Notes: generated by a model not told the origin, from the letters alone. DNA of 64,000 bases from Candidatus Hecatella orcuttiae (GCA_002011035.2 MTLY02000001.1:313342-377341); one strand, 5' to 3'; positions 42,234 to 51,202 are shown, counted from the stretch's first letter. Numbers and translations: made by a program.

Positions 42234-42884
42234 TCATCTACCAACTAGGTTTTTGGCTACCTTAACCGCTTCCGCTGCATCCGCCGCGTAGCCGTCGCCG
42301 GCAATCTGCTCCACATACTCCCTTGAAACCGGCGCCCCTCCGTGGAGAGTTTTAACCCTGTCTCTTAACCCTGCCTCCTTCAGAGCGTCCACTATTTCTT
42401 TTTGAGCCGGCCTGGTGGTGGTCATCAAGGTTGAGGCGGCGACGATGTCGGCGTCGATCTCCTTAACCTTCTTCAGAAACTCTGCGATGGGGACATCTCG
42501 GCCTATGTCTACAACCTCAAAACCTGCCCCTCGCAGCATGGTGGCCACGAGGTTTTTGCCGATTTCATGGATGTCCCCCTCCGGTGTGCCTATGACAACT
42601 TTCCCCAGTTTGGCTTTCTCCGCCTGAGCGGTGGTCATTTTTTCCTCCAGTATTTTTGTGGCTTCGCTCATGGCATCGGCTGCCAGCACTATTTGGGGAA
42701 GGTATAGTTCCCCTTTGTCGAAACGGTCTGAAATGGTCTCCATTCCTTTCGCGAGGCCTTGGGTGATAGCTTCATAGGGGTCAATGCCGGCTTTAAGGGC
42801 TTCTTTAGCTCCCTCGACAGCCGCAGACACGTCCATCTCTTCGATAGCCCGCTTTAGTTTATTAAATATCTCTTCTTTGGACAT
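42234..42884 (-). CDS. mtmC: Monomethylamine corrinoid protein
   Basis: A 216-residue B12 protein partner of MtmB. Helical cap with FDKGELYLPQIVLAADAM, then the B12 domain with GDIHEIGKNLV (cobalt ligand His about residue 106), STLMTTTRPAQ and GGAPVS. I choose the ATG at 42884; an in-frame TTG three codons upstream lies too close to the GAGG ribosome-binding site. A TATA-like CCTATAAAATC lies about 30-40 bases upstream. TGA stop. Confidence 0.93.
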   Translation of the reverse strand: MSKEEIFNKLKRAIEEMDVSAAVEGAKEALKAGIDPYEAITQGLAKGMETISDRFDKGELYLPQIVLAADAMSEATKILEEKMTTAQAEKAKLGKVVIGTPEGDIHEIGKNLVATMLRGAGFEVVDIGRDVPIAEFLKKVKEIDADIVAASTLMTTTRPAQKEIVDALKEAGLRDRVKTLHGGAPVSREYVEQIAGDGYAADAAEAVKVAKNLVGR

Positions 42885-43054
42885 ATAGAACAAATCCTCT
42901 TTTCATTCAGCAAGATTTTATAGGCAAATCGCGGGTATTTAAATTTTAGGAACTTGGAGGATATCGAAGAAAAAGCGTTTTCTGATGGAGATTTTACCGT
43001 TAAATGGTAGGCTGCATCTTTACTTCGAAGAAGAAGCTGGTTTCTGTCTCTTCT

Positions 43055-43687
43055 TTATATTCTTCCCCTTTTTTCGAGGGTTGTTATGACTTCTTTTATC
43101 GTTTTAGGCTCCACATCCAAGCCGTATTTCTCTTTGAATTTTCTGCTGGCTTCCCTGAAGTTTTTGCAGATGTTAGGGTCGGTTTTAATGGCTCTTTCCA
43201 TGAGGTTGCAGAGGTCCTCGGTGAGGTTCCACGGGTAAACGAACCACGCCCACCCTCTCACCTTGACGGCATAATAATCGGGAATAAACTCGGAGCTAGT
43301 GATGTACTGCAGGACGGCTACCTTAAGCTCCTCGGGGTTGAAGCGTTTAATGTACTCGACGGAGACCTTCATGCTTTTACCGGTGTCCACGATGTCGTCC
43401 ACCACCAAGACCTTCCGCCCTCTGAGTTTAAAAGGAACCTTGTAGGGGATGGTTGCCTCATCCCTATGCTGCCCTGTGGTGTCCAGCCAATGTTCAACCT
43501 TAAGCCCCAAGAGGTTGGTTATGCCTAAGAGGTCGGAGATGATCCTTCCCGGCACAAAGCCGCTGCGGGCGAGGGCTATGAGCGTATCAGGCCTGTAGCC
43601 GGATTTCTCTATCTTGGCCACGAGATTTTTGCACCATCGGTATATTTCATCCCAAGTTACTATCCTGCACCGCATCTCCAACGGCAT
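43055..43687 (-). CDS. Phosphoribosyltransferase, purine salvage type
   Basis: A 210-residue type I PRTase. VLVVDDIVDTGKSM (about 113-126) is the PRPP-binding signature, preceded by ALARSGFVPGRIISDLLG and followed by WAWFVYPWN, the hood region found in archaeal guanine/xanthine/hypoxanthine PRTases. It converts a free purine base and PRPP to the nucleotide. The start could be either the ATG at 43687 or the one four codons later. It is the first gene outside the methylamine island. Confidence 0.85.
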   Translation of the reverse strand: MPLEMRCRIVTWDEIYRWCKNLVAKIEKSGYRPDTLIALARSGFVPGRIISDLLGITNLLGLKVEHWLDTTGQHRDEATIPYKVPFKLRGRKVLVVDDIVDTGKSMKVSVEYIKRFNPEELKVAVLQYITSSEFIPDYYAVKVRGWAWFVYPWNLTEDLCNLMERAIKTDPNICKNFREASRKFKEKYGLDVEPKTIKEVITTLEKRGRI

Positions 43688-43751
43688 GATCTCCTCAACC
43701 CTGCGAGAGAACTTCCGCCATTTAGGTGGATGAACCTTTCCATGGGGTTGG

Positions 43752-43899
43752 TGGGCCCGTCCGGATTTGAACCGGAGACCATTCCCCGAGGAGGCAGGGC
43801 TTGGCCGTTCCTACCTCCCTACAGGTTATGAGCCTGTCGCTCTTTTAGTGGGTATGTCTCCCTTTGAGGCATACCATAACCTAGCTGAGCTACGGGCCC
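43752..43899 (-). tRNA. tRNA with CAT anticodon (elongator Met or Ile2), two apparent introns
   Basis: Reading the minus strand, GGGCCCG pairs with CGGGCCC, followed by discriminator A and encoded CCA (43749-43751). D-stem GCTC/GAGC, anticodon stem ACAGG/CCTGT with loop CTCATAA (CAT, + strand 43828-43830), T-arm TCCGG/CCGGA with loop TTCAAAT. The D-loop is 44 bases and the variable region 44 bases, where about 10 and 5 are expected. Each excess segment forms its own hairpin (GGTATG/CATACC; GGAGGTAGG/CCTGCCTCC). Two introns of about 34 and 39 bases are the simplest reading. CAT could be Met or agmatidine-modified Ile2. Confidence 0.88.
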
Positions 43900-44073
43900 T
43901 GATCCTAATTGGAGGGATTTACCATTTAAGATTTTTCCGAGAACAACATTAAATCCTGACTTACAGCCTACTTCTTCGCCTTTTTCCCCGTTTTCTTTTT
44001 ACTTCCACACGGCAAACTGTTTCGCCCCCTTTTAATTAACCGATTAAACGAGAGTTAAACGTTTCGACTGCCT

Positions 44074-44559
44074 TCAGGTTAAGGCTCGGGTTATCTCTCT
44101 TCTAAGCTCTTCCGCAGTTTTACCCTCCGTGGATATCCCCAGCTCCTCAGCTATCTTAACGAGCTTATCTCGGCCTACCTTTAGACTCGGAGGGGTAACC
44201 GGTAGAGGAGTGGAGGGCGCCTGTTCTCTTTTTTCAACTTTCAAATTTTTTCCGTACACGATTCTTTCTTTAGGCCTGCTCAGAGGAGGAGTCTTCCTTA
44301 CTGTTTCAGGTTTTTTGGCAGTGGCAACGGGGGGATTCGGGGTGGGGGCTTCAGGGTACACTGCCTTTTGTAGCTCCCTCTCCATTTCCATTCTAGCTTT
44401 TTCAAATTCCCCTGTGGCCCTGCCGAGGGCTCGGGCTAGTTCCGGAAGCTTGTTGGTGCCGAAGAGAAGGAAGAGAATGGCGATTAAGATGATGAACCAT
44501 TCTAGCCCCCGGATTCCGCCGACTTGTAGGATGAAGTCCAGATTCCCTGAGGTGAGCAT
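44074..44559 (-). CDS. tatA: Twin-arginine translocase subunit TatA
   Basis: A 161-residue protein. One N-terminal membrane helix (EWFIILIAILFLLFG, about 20-34) is followed by the conserved hinge and amphipathic helix TNKLPELARALGRATGEFEK, the TatA signature. A long Pro/Lys-rich linker and a short C-terminal LEM/SAP-like helix pair (LVKIAEELGISTEGKTAEEL) follow, an unusual addition. TatA forms the pore for folded, often cofactor-loaded proteins. No tatC is in the window. Confidence 0.88.
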   Translation of the reverse strand: MLTSGNLDFILQVGGIRGLEWFIILIAILFLLFGTNKLPELARALGRATGEFEKARMEMERELQKAVYPEAPTPNPPVATAKKPETVRKTPPLSRPKERIVYGKNLKVEKREQAPSTPLPVTPPSLKVGRDKLVKIAEELGISTEGKTAEELRREITRALT

Positions 44560-44721
44560 GCTGCCTACATTTAACTTTAGTCTCCCTTCCAGCTTATCAA
44601 GATTTTCCCTCGAATCCGGAATCCGGAAACGCTGCGGGAACGGGAAAACGTATTTTTGGCACAGCGTCGGTTTAATTTCAGCTGAGGAATAGTATTAACG
44701 GCTGCGAAGCAGGCGCTTGGG

Positions 44722-46518
44722 ATGAGGGTTGCAGTCATCGACAGAGACGTCTGCCGTCCTAAAGACTGCGGAAGGGCATGCTACCGTTTCTGCCCTATGG
44801 TTAGGAATAAGGTCTACGCTGTGAGGTTTGAAGAGGGAGAAGAAAAGCCGACCATCGTGGAGCCTCTATGCACAGGCTGCGGCATTTGCATCAAAAAATG
44901 CCCCTTCTCAGCCCTAAGCATCGTAAACCTTCCGGAAGAACTGGAGGGGGAATGCAGCCACCGCTACGGCGCCAACGCCTTTAAGCTCTACAGGCTTCCT
45001 GTGCCGGCGCCCTCGAAGGTAACCGGGCTCCTGGGGAAAAACGGAATAGGCAAATCCACCGCCCTCCGGATTCTTTCAGGGGAGAGTAAACTTAACCTAG
45101 GGGAATTCGCTGAGCCCCCGGACTGGAGTCGGATAATAAGGCGTTTCAGGGGGTCGCTCCTCCAAGAATATTTCACCAAACTCAGCCGGGGGGAGTTAAA
45201 AACAGTTCACAAACCCCAGTACATAACCCGCATACCTCAGCTGTTGAAGGGGGAAGTGGAAGAAGTTTTGGAGAGGCTGGATGAGCGGGGTAAGATGCGC
45301 TATGCGGTGGAGGTCTTGGAGCTTCAGGAACTCTTGGACAGGCCTGTGGAAGTCCTTTCAGGAGGAGAATGCCAAAGGCTGGCCATAGCCGCCGCCCTCT
45401 GCAAGGAAGGAGACGTTTACATTTTCGACGAGCCCTCCAGCTATTTGGATGTGAGGCAGAGGATTAACGCTGCCAAGGCTATCCGAAGCTTGCTAGGCGA
45501 AGGTAAGACGGTGCTAATAGCGGAGCACGACCTAGCTGTCTTAGACTACCTCTCCGATCAAGTGTGCCTTTTCTACGGAAAGCCGGGAGTCTACGGAGTG
45601 GTTTCTCCACCCCAAGGAGTTAGGGCGGGAATAAACATCTACCTCGAAGGCTACCTGCCCAGCGACAATGTCAGGTTCAGGGATGAGCCTATCCGTTTCC
45701 ACATCAAGCCTCCGACTCCCAGCTGGGTTTCCACGAAGCCGCTCTTCCAGTGGAGCCGCCTGCAGAAATCCTACGGAGGCTTCAGCCTGAAGGTGGAAGA
45801 GGGCGCTGTCCACGAAGGCCAAGTGGTAGGCGTCCTCGGACCCAACGGCATAGGTAAGACTACCTTCATGAAAATGTTAAGCGGGTTGGAGAAGCCGGAT
45901 GAGGGCTCCGTGGCCAACCCTGAGGAAGTTTCCGTCAGCTACAAGCCTCAATACGTTTCCACAGACTACCCCGGCTCCGTGGAGGAGTTCCTTAGGTCTT
46001 CTGCCGGCGAGGAGTTCGATTCCCCGAGGGTCAAGTCCGAGGTCTTAGCCCCTCTGGGGTTGGAGGAATTTCTGGAAAGGGATTTTTCAAGCCTCAGCGG
46101 AGGGGAAGCCCAGAAGGTAGCCATAGCCGCTTGCTTGGCTAAACGGGCTACGCTGTATCTCCTAGACGAGCCCAGCGCCTTCCTCGACGTGGAGGAAAGG
46201 CTGGCGGTGGCTAGAATCATCAGGAAGACAGCGGAGACTTGGGGTGCAGCGGCCCTTGTGGTGGAGCACGACGTCATCGTCCAAGACTTCACAGCCGACA
46301 GGCTGATACCCTTCTCCGGAACACCGGGAAGAAACGGCTACGCGTCTTCTCCCACCGGCCTGAGGGAGGGAATGAACTCTTTCCTGAAAGGGTTAGGTGT
46401 AACCTTCCGGAGAGACCCCTCCAGCGGGAGGCCTAGGGTTAACAAGGAAAACTCCCAGCTGGACCGCCGTCAAAAGGCGTTGGGCGAGTACTACTATGTT
46501 CCCTCTAGCGGAGAATAG
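44722..46518 (+). CDS. ABCE1/RLI ribosome recycling ATPase
   Basis: Splits ribosomes after termination in archaea and eukaryotes. 598 residues: an N-terminal ferredoxin-like domain with two 4Fe-4S sites (CRPKDCGRACYRFCP and CTGCGICIKKCP), then twin ABC domains. Domain 1 has GLLGKNGIGKSTAL, VLSGGECQRLAIA and YIFDEPSSYLD; domain 2 has GVLGPNGIGKTTFM, SLSGGEAQKVAIA and YLLDEPSAFLD. Length and order are standard. It ends in TAG, which is notable in an organism that decodes UAG, since this protein acts at termination. Confidence 0.96.
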   Translation: MRVAVIDRDVCRPKDCGRACYRFCPMVRNKVYAVRFEEGEEKPTIVEPLCTGCGICIKKCPFSALSIVNLPEELEGECSHRYGANAFKLYRLPVPAPSKVTGLLGKNGIGKSTALRILSGESKLNLGEFAEPPDWSRIIRRFRGSLLQEYFTKLSRGELKTVHKPQYITRIPQLLKGEVEEVLERLDERGKMRYAVEVLELQELLDRPVEVLSGGECQRLAIAAALCKEGDVYIFDEPSSYLDVRQRINAAKAIRSLLGEGKTVLIAEHDLAVLDYLSDQVCLFYGKPGVYGVVSPPQGVRAGINIYLEGYLPSDNVRFRDEPIRFHIKPPTPSWVSTKPLFQWSRLQKSYGGFSLKVEEGAVHEGQVVGVLGPNGIGKTTFMKMLSGLEKPDEGSVANPEEVSVSYKPQYVSTDYPGSVEEFLRSSAGEEFDSPRVKSEVLAPLGLEEFLERDFSSLSGGEAQKVAIAACLAKRATLYLLDEPSAFLDVEERLAVARIIRKTAETWGAAALVVEHDVIVQDFTADRLIPFSGTPGRNGYASSPTGLREGMNSFLKGLGVTFRRDPSSGRPRVNKENSQLDRRQKALGEYYYVPSSGE

Positions 46519-46650
46519 CCCACCCATGGGAAGGAACTTCCAGAAGCATATACTCCTCCCGGGGATTTTCTGCCACATAAAAAACCTATCGCCATATATG
46601 GCCATATAAGATGAGACTCGCCCGGTCTGCTGCGGCTCGTTAGGCTGTTT

Positions 46651-46998
46651 TTAGAAGGTCATTATTGTGAATCCTTCACTCAGCCGGTCTGCGATGTAGA
46701 TGGGGGCGCCCACTATCTTCACACCTTGTTCCTGAACATCCAAGTCTAAGCCCAGTTCTCTGACGTTGGCGGAGCACGCGGCTATCTCAACCCCTAAGCC
46801 CTTCACCTCCTCTAGGAGGTCTTTGACTTCCCCTGAGAGGTCTAGGGCCAGCCACTCCACGCCTGAGCCGTAGAAAAGCAGCCTGATTTCTCTGAGGAAG
46901 TCAAGCTTCTTCAGGTCTCGGGTGAGGATCAAGCCCTGCCTCACCCTGTCCTCCCCGTTCCGGCTGCTGAGGATGACCACCAGCAGTTTTTCACTCAA
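46651..46998 (-). CDS. DsrE-family protein
   Basis: A 115-residue DsrE/DsrF-like protein (LLVVILSSRNGEDRVRQGLI, then IRLLFYGSGVEWLALD, EVKGLGVEIAACSANVRELG). The Cys in AACSANV is at the position used for sulfur transfer in relatives. Its start overlaps the end of the rhodanese gene by 8 bases, so it is the third member of a sulfite reductase-rhodanese-DsrE operon and likely carries sulfur. Confidence 0.8.
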   Translation of the reverse strand: MSEKLLVVILSSRNGEDRVRQGLILTRDLKKLDFLREIRLLFYGSGVEWLALDLSGEVKDLLEEVKGLGVEIAACSANVRELGLDLDVQEQGVKIVGAPIYIADRLSEGFTIMTF

Positions 46999-47815
46999 GG
47001 CTGATGTCCCCCAACAAGTCTCTGTAGTGAGCTTCCTTCAACCTTTCCACCTGCAGCCCAGCGGACATTAGATCTTTCCAAGAGCCGGGGTAAAGCTTAA
47101 CTTTTTGGAAGCCTGCAAGCCTGAAGGCATAGAAAACAAGCGCCGCGGAGGCTCCGTCGCTGGAGTAGGTTATTATCTCCTTATCCCGGGATATGAAATG
47201 CTCGTCGATGAGTCTTTCCATTTCCTCCCGGCCTGCGAGGACTTTTCCCCTTCCAGCAAACATCTTCCAAGGCATGGTTTTAGCCCCCTTGAGGTGACCG
47301 TCCAGATAGTCAAGCCTGCTCCTCACGTCGACAAGGACCATGTGGGGGGACCCGGCTTTCTCCCTGATTTCTTCCCCCGTGGCTACTATGTGGATGTTCT
47401 CTCGGACGCTGTGCATTTTGGTTTCTTCAAGAGGCTTCTTCAAACTCACGGGGAGGCCTCTGTCAGCCCAAGAGCGGAACTCCACCTCGAGGACGGCGAC
47501 CTTGAAATGGCCTGCCCGCTCCAGAGCCCATGCCAGCCTTGAAGCGTGGGTTCCCCCTCGGTCGTCGTAGGTTACCACCAGTGTTTCATCTTCCACCCCC
47601 AGCTTCCCCAGCAAAGCAGCCACCCTCTCCGGCTGTTCATCTTCGAGAATTCTTTGAAGAGGCAGAGATACAGCTCCCTTTACATGACCCCTGCGAAAGT
47701 CTTCCGCATCCCTAGCGTCCACAACTTTCACCCCCGGGTCCTCAAGCCTTGCGCTGAGCCATTCAGCTCCCACCAGGGGGTGGGGATACCCGGTTTTCCC
47801 GCTCAAGCGGCACAC
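46991..47815 (-). CDS. Two-domain rhodanese-like protein lacking the catalytic Cys
   Basis: A 274-residue tandem rhodanese (thiosulfate or mercaptopyruvate sulfurtransferase layout). Domain 1: VVDARDAEDFRRGHVKGAVS (31-50) and loop TYDDRGGTHASRLAW, normally without Cys. Domain 2: LVDVRSRLDYLDGHLKGAKT (161-180) and the active loop IITYSSDGASAALV, where the usual catalytic Cys is Ser218. The fold is intact but sulfur transfer by the standard persulfide is unlikely. It overlaps the sulfite reductase gene by 13 bases. Confidence 0.85.
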   Translation of the reverse strand: MCRLSGKTGYPHPLVGAEWLSARLEDPGVKVVDARDAEDFRRGHVKGAVSLPLQRILEDEQPERVAALLGKLGVEDETLVVTYDDRGGTHASRLAWALERAGHFKVAVLEVEFRSWADRGLPVSLKKPLEETKMHSVRENIHIVATGEEIREKAGSPHMVLVDVRSRLDYLDGHLKGAKTMPWKMFAGRGKVLAGREEMERLIDEHFISRDKEIITYSSDGASAALVFYAFRLAGFQKVKLYPGSWKDLMSAGLQVERLKEAHYRDLLGDISLE

Positions 47816-49605
47816 TCACCCCGCGCAGTTTTCGCCACAAACTTCTCTTCACTGCCCCAGTCCATGTAAGCCTTAGGGTCTTCCCGAGGCGAAGGCAGTT
47901 TAGCCGCTTTCTCCAGCTCCCTTCTCAGGTCCTCAGCGTTTTTAATGACCGAAGCTCCTCCCCCTCGGAGGACCCGGTCGATCCAGTTGTGAAAGTCCTC
48001 GCCCTCCGCCTTCTCAGCCTTGTAAAGCTCAAACAGCCTCACCAAAACCTCCGGAAGCTTTTTGGCGGGAACCCTCATGAAGGGCTTCCCTATCCTCGCA
48101 TCCAAGCCTGTCTTCCCTCCCAACAGCATCAGATAGGCGGGGGTGAGGATGCCCTCAATCCTCTGGGTGGACCCCACCAATCCCACCGCCCCTATGGCGT
48201 GATGACCGCAGCTGTTGGGGCAGCCGCTGAGCTTCACCGCCAAATTTTTTAGATCCCCGTCCATGTCAAGGCCAAGCTCAAGAAACTTTTTCCGAACCTC
48301 CTTGGCGACTCGATGGGAATTGGTAATGGCCAAGTTGCAGGAGGCAGTCCCCGTGCAGCCTACTACAGAGGCCACGGAGAGGGCGCCGGGGCTAGCCAAG
48401 CCTGCCTCCTTCAGCTTCCAGTAGACTTCAGGCACATTCCTCCCGGGTATCCACCGGAAAACCAGACCTTGCAGAGGCGTCACCCGAACCAAACGCTCCT
48501 CCGAGTGATTTCGAGCAACCTCAGCAACGGCTCTAACCTGCTGGGCGAGCATGTCGCCGGCGGGGGTGCTGAGGTAAACCGCGTAGTAGCCTTTCTGCTT
48601 CTGGGCTGTGACGTTGGTGGTGAACCATCTCAGGTAGGCCTCATCCTTCACCCCCTGAGCCGGGTTGAAACTTTCTTCAACCTCCTTGAGGGGTGAACTC
48701 GCCTGGGGGAGGCTGAGTCTAAAATTCGCCGGCTGGGTTACTTGGACGATGCGGCGTTCCCTCAGAACCAGTTCCTTAAACTTTTGGAAACCCATTTCCT
48801 TGACCAGATACCTCATCCGGTTTTTATGCATCTTCACCCGGTCGCCCAGCCTGTCGAAAACTCTTATCACCGACGCCACTGTCTCGAGAAGCCGGTCTTC
48901 AGGCGTGAAATCTTCAAGAAGACCCCCCACATAGGAGGCAGGCCCTAAGCCTCCGCCCACGTAGACCCTGAAGCCCTTTACCCTTCGACCACCGTCCTCC
49001 CGCTCCTCAGCTACAAGGCCTACATCGTTTAGGGGAGCGAGGCTGCACCATCTCCCACATCCGGAGAAATTGATCTTGAACTTTCGGGGAAGATCCTGAT
49101 TCATGGGGTTTCTCAGCAGATAGCGGGCTGTGGCTAAGGCGTAGGGGGTTACGTCGAAAGCCTCATGGGGGCAGCAGCCGGCCAGGGGACAGCAGGTCAC
49201 GTTTCTGACAGTGTTCCCGCAGGCTTCCCGAGTGGTCAGACCTGCTTCAGCCAACCTCCTCAGGATTTCAGGCACATCTTCGAAGAGAAGCCAGTGGAGT
49301 TGAATGTTCTGCCTCGTCGTCAGGTGAAGGCTGCCGATGGAGAAGACTTCCGCCAAGTCGGCGAGGAGCTCCAACTGTTCGGGGGTGATGACTCCGGCTG
49401 GAAGTTTAACCCTAAGGAGGCCGAAGTCTGTTTGAAACCTTTCGCTGTAGATTCCATGCTGAAGCCGAAACCGTCTGAAATCGTCTTCTCCGAGTTTCCC
49501 CTCCCTGAAAAGCCTTAGAACGTGAGCAAACCGCTCAGCTTCCTCCGGCATCGCAAACCCTAAGCCACCCGCGGAGGCTGCATGCTCTTCTTTTCCCGGA
49601 TTCAA
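47803..49605 (-). CDS. Siroheme-[4Fe-4S] sulfite/nitrite reductase
   Basis: A 600-residue ferredoxin-type reductase performing six-electron reduction of sulfite or nitrite. Two ferredoxin-like/siroheme halves: TTRQNIQLHW, CGNTVRNVTCCPLAGC and KINFSGCGRW in the first; VVGCTGTASCNLAITNS and KLSGCPNSCGHH in the second. C417, C423, C462 and C466 bind the cluster and siroheme. Basic residues near 97-105 fit the siroheme carboxylate site. The operon with rhodanese and DsrE-like proteins favours sulfite as substrate. The first of three overlapping genes. Confidence 0.9.
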   Translation of the reverse strand: MNPGKEEHAASAGGLGFAMPEEAERFAHVLRLFREGKLGEDDFRRFRLQHGIYSERFQTDFGLLRVKLPAGVITPEQLELLADLAEVFSIGSLHLTTRQNIQLHWLLFEDVPEILRRLAEAGLTTREACGNTVRNVTCCPLAGCCPHEAFDVTPYALATARYLLRNPMNQDLPRKFKINFSGCGRWCSLAPLNDVGLVAEEREDGGRRVKGFRVYVGGGLGPASYVGGLLEDFTPEDRLLETVASVIRVFDRLGDRVKMHKNRMRYLVKEMGFQKFKELVLRERRIVQVTQPANFRLSLPQASSPLKEVEESFNPAQGVKDEAYLRWFTTNVTAQKQKGYYAVYLSTPAGDMLAQQVRAVAEVARNHSEERLVRVTPLQGLVFRWIPGRNVPEVYWKLKEAGLASPGALSVASVVGCTGTASCNLAITNSHRVAKEVRKKFLELGLDMDGDLKNLAVKLSGCPNSCGHHAIGAVGLVGSTQRIEGILTPAYLMLLGGKTGLDARIGKPFMRVPAKKLPEVLVRLFELYKAEKAEGEDFHNWIDRVLRGGGASVIKNAEDLRRELEKAAKLPSPREDPKAYMDWGSEEKFVAKTARGECAA

Positions 49606-49898
49606 TTCACCCGCACCCCTCCTGCTGGTTGGGTTTTAGAAAGCAAAAGGTTGGACTGCGGATTTTCCAGTCTCCATCCAAAAAAGAGATTGAGCCAAAG
49701 ACCCCTTAGCTTGAAGATGAAGCGGTGGTGAGAAATCTTCGTAGCCGGAGCTGGGGAAAGCAAAAGCACAGGGCTATCCTTGGCCCCGGAGGCAAACAGG
49801 GTCCCCTCTTTCCATCCGCTTCACCTATAACACTGTTATTGGTTGATTATTTAAGAATATCGCCCAAAAACTCAGCCGGCAAGCTGAAGGCTCCGAAG

Positions 49899-51152
49899 CT
49901 AAGCCGCCAGCCTTCGGGCAGCGACCTTTGCAACAGCGTCCTCCACGAGGTCGTAGGTTTCCACAGGCTCGATTCCCGCTTCCCTCAGATACTGCTTAGG
50001 GCCGTAGCCGATCCTCAGGCAGAGTACGGCTTGACAGTCTTTGAGAAGCTCCACCGTCCGCAGGAGGCTTTCCTCCTTATCTCCGCAGAAAGACTTTCCA
50101 AAACAGTATTGGCCTACGTTTCTCTTTTCCAAAAACTCCGTCGACTGAAGAGAAGCTCGGTAGATCAGAAAGGAGTCGGCGTGGCCGAAATGCTGGTCCA
50201 CGAGCCTGCCGCTCTTGGTCGCCACAGCCACCTTTATACCTCCGGCGGGAGAAAGCTCCCAGGGCTTCTTCTCCCTACGCTCCACCAGCTCTACTGTTAG
50301 GTTGTTTCCCAGGAAGCCCACAGCGTCCGATCGGCACTGCCGACAGTGGCGCATCTGTTTGATGTGAACTTCACACTGGTCTCGCAGTCTCTTCAGCTCA
50401 ACCAAGCTGGGTTTGCGTAGGCCTTGAAAATCGGTTCCCTCCACTGGAATGAGAGGCATGACATTCATCATGAAAGCCCCCCATTTCTTCACCTGCTCAG
50501 CAACTTGGGGAAGGTGGCTGCTGTTGACTTCGGGGATCATCACGGAGTTAACTTTGACGAGAATACCCTCTTCAGCCAGCTTCCTGACGCCCTCCTCTTG
50601 CTTGGAGAGCAACAGGGAGGATGCTTCCCTTCCCCAGTAGGTTTTCCCCTCGTAATGAACCCAAGAGTAAATTTTTTCCCCCACGGAGGGCTCCACAGCG
50701 TTTACGGTGACGGTGACATGGCCTACTCCCAGCTGGAGAATCTGGGGAACCCGCTCGGGCAACAGCAGCCCGTTGGTGCTTAGGCAGAGAATCAGCTCAG
50801 GGTACGCCCTGCGCAAAAGCCTGAGAGACTCTAAAGTCTGCTCGTTGGCCAGAGGCTCCCCCGGCCCTGCCACAGCTACCACGGTAAGCTGAGGCAGAGA
50901 ACTCCGAACCTCCGCAACCTTCGCTACGACTTCCTCAGGCCTCATAACCCGGCTGGTTACGCCGGGTCGACTTTCGTTTACGCAGTCATAACGCCTATTG
51001 CAATATTTGCACTGGATGTTGCACCTTGGCGCAACAGGCAGATGCATCCTCGCATAGGTATGGCAAGCGTAGGGGCTGTAGCATGGATGAAGCGCTATCC
51101 TATCCTCAGCCTCCCAGCCTACTTTAGGGATAGCAATCTCCCTCGAACTCAT
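49899..51152 (-). CDS. nifB: NifB, nitrogenase cofactor radical SAM protein with NifX-like domain
   Basis: Builds the carbide-containing NifB-co precursor of nitrogenase cofactors. 417 residues: HPCYSPYACHTYARMHLPVA, then CNIQCKYCNRRYDC with radical-SAM C44, C48, C51, and the later CRQCRSDAVGFLG, all matching NifB including extra cluster ligands. The C-terminal 100 residues (IKVAVATKSGRLVDQHFGHA) are a NifX/NafY-like domain. No nifHDK genes are in the window. It is divergent from a small HTH gene across a 104-base spacer with two palindromes. It ends in TAG. Confidence 0.93.
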   Translation of the reverse strand: MSSREIAIPKVGWEAEDRIALHPCYSPYACHTYARMHLPVAPRCNIQCKYCNRRYDCVNESRPGVTSRVMRPEEVVAKVAEVRSSLPQLTVVAVAGPGEPLANEQTLESLRLLRRAYPELILCLSTNGLLLPERVPQILQLGVGHVTVTVNAVEPSVGEKIYSWVHYEGKTYWGREASSLLLSKQEEGVRKLAEEGILVKVNSVMIPEVNSSHLPQVAEQVKKWGAFMMNVMPLIPVEGTDFQGLRKPSLVELKRLRDQCEVHIKQMRHCRQCRSDAVGFLGNNLTVELVERREKKPWELSPAGGIKVAVATKSGRLVDQHFGHADSFLIYRASLQSTEFLEKRNVGQYCFGKSFCGDKEESLLRTVELLKDCQAVLCLRIGYGPKQYLREAGIEPVETYDLVEDAVAKVAARRLAA

Positions 51153-51202
51153 GGGGAATCAACTCGTATTGTTCCGCTTCGTAAGGCTTATTGTGAGCCT
51201 TG

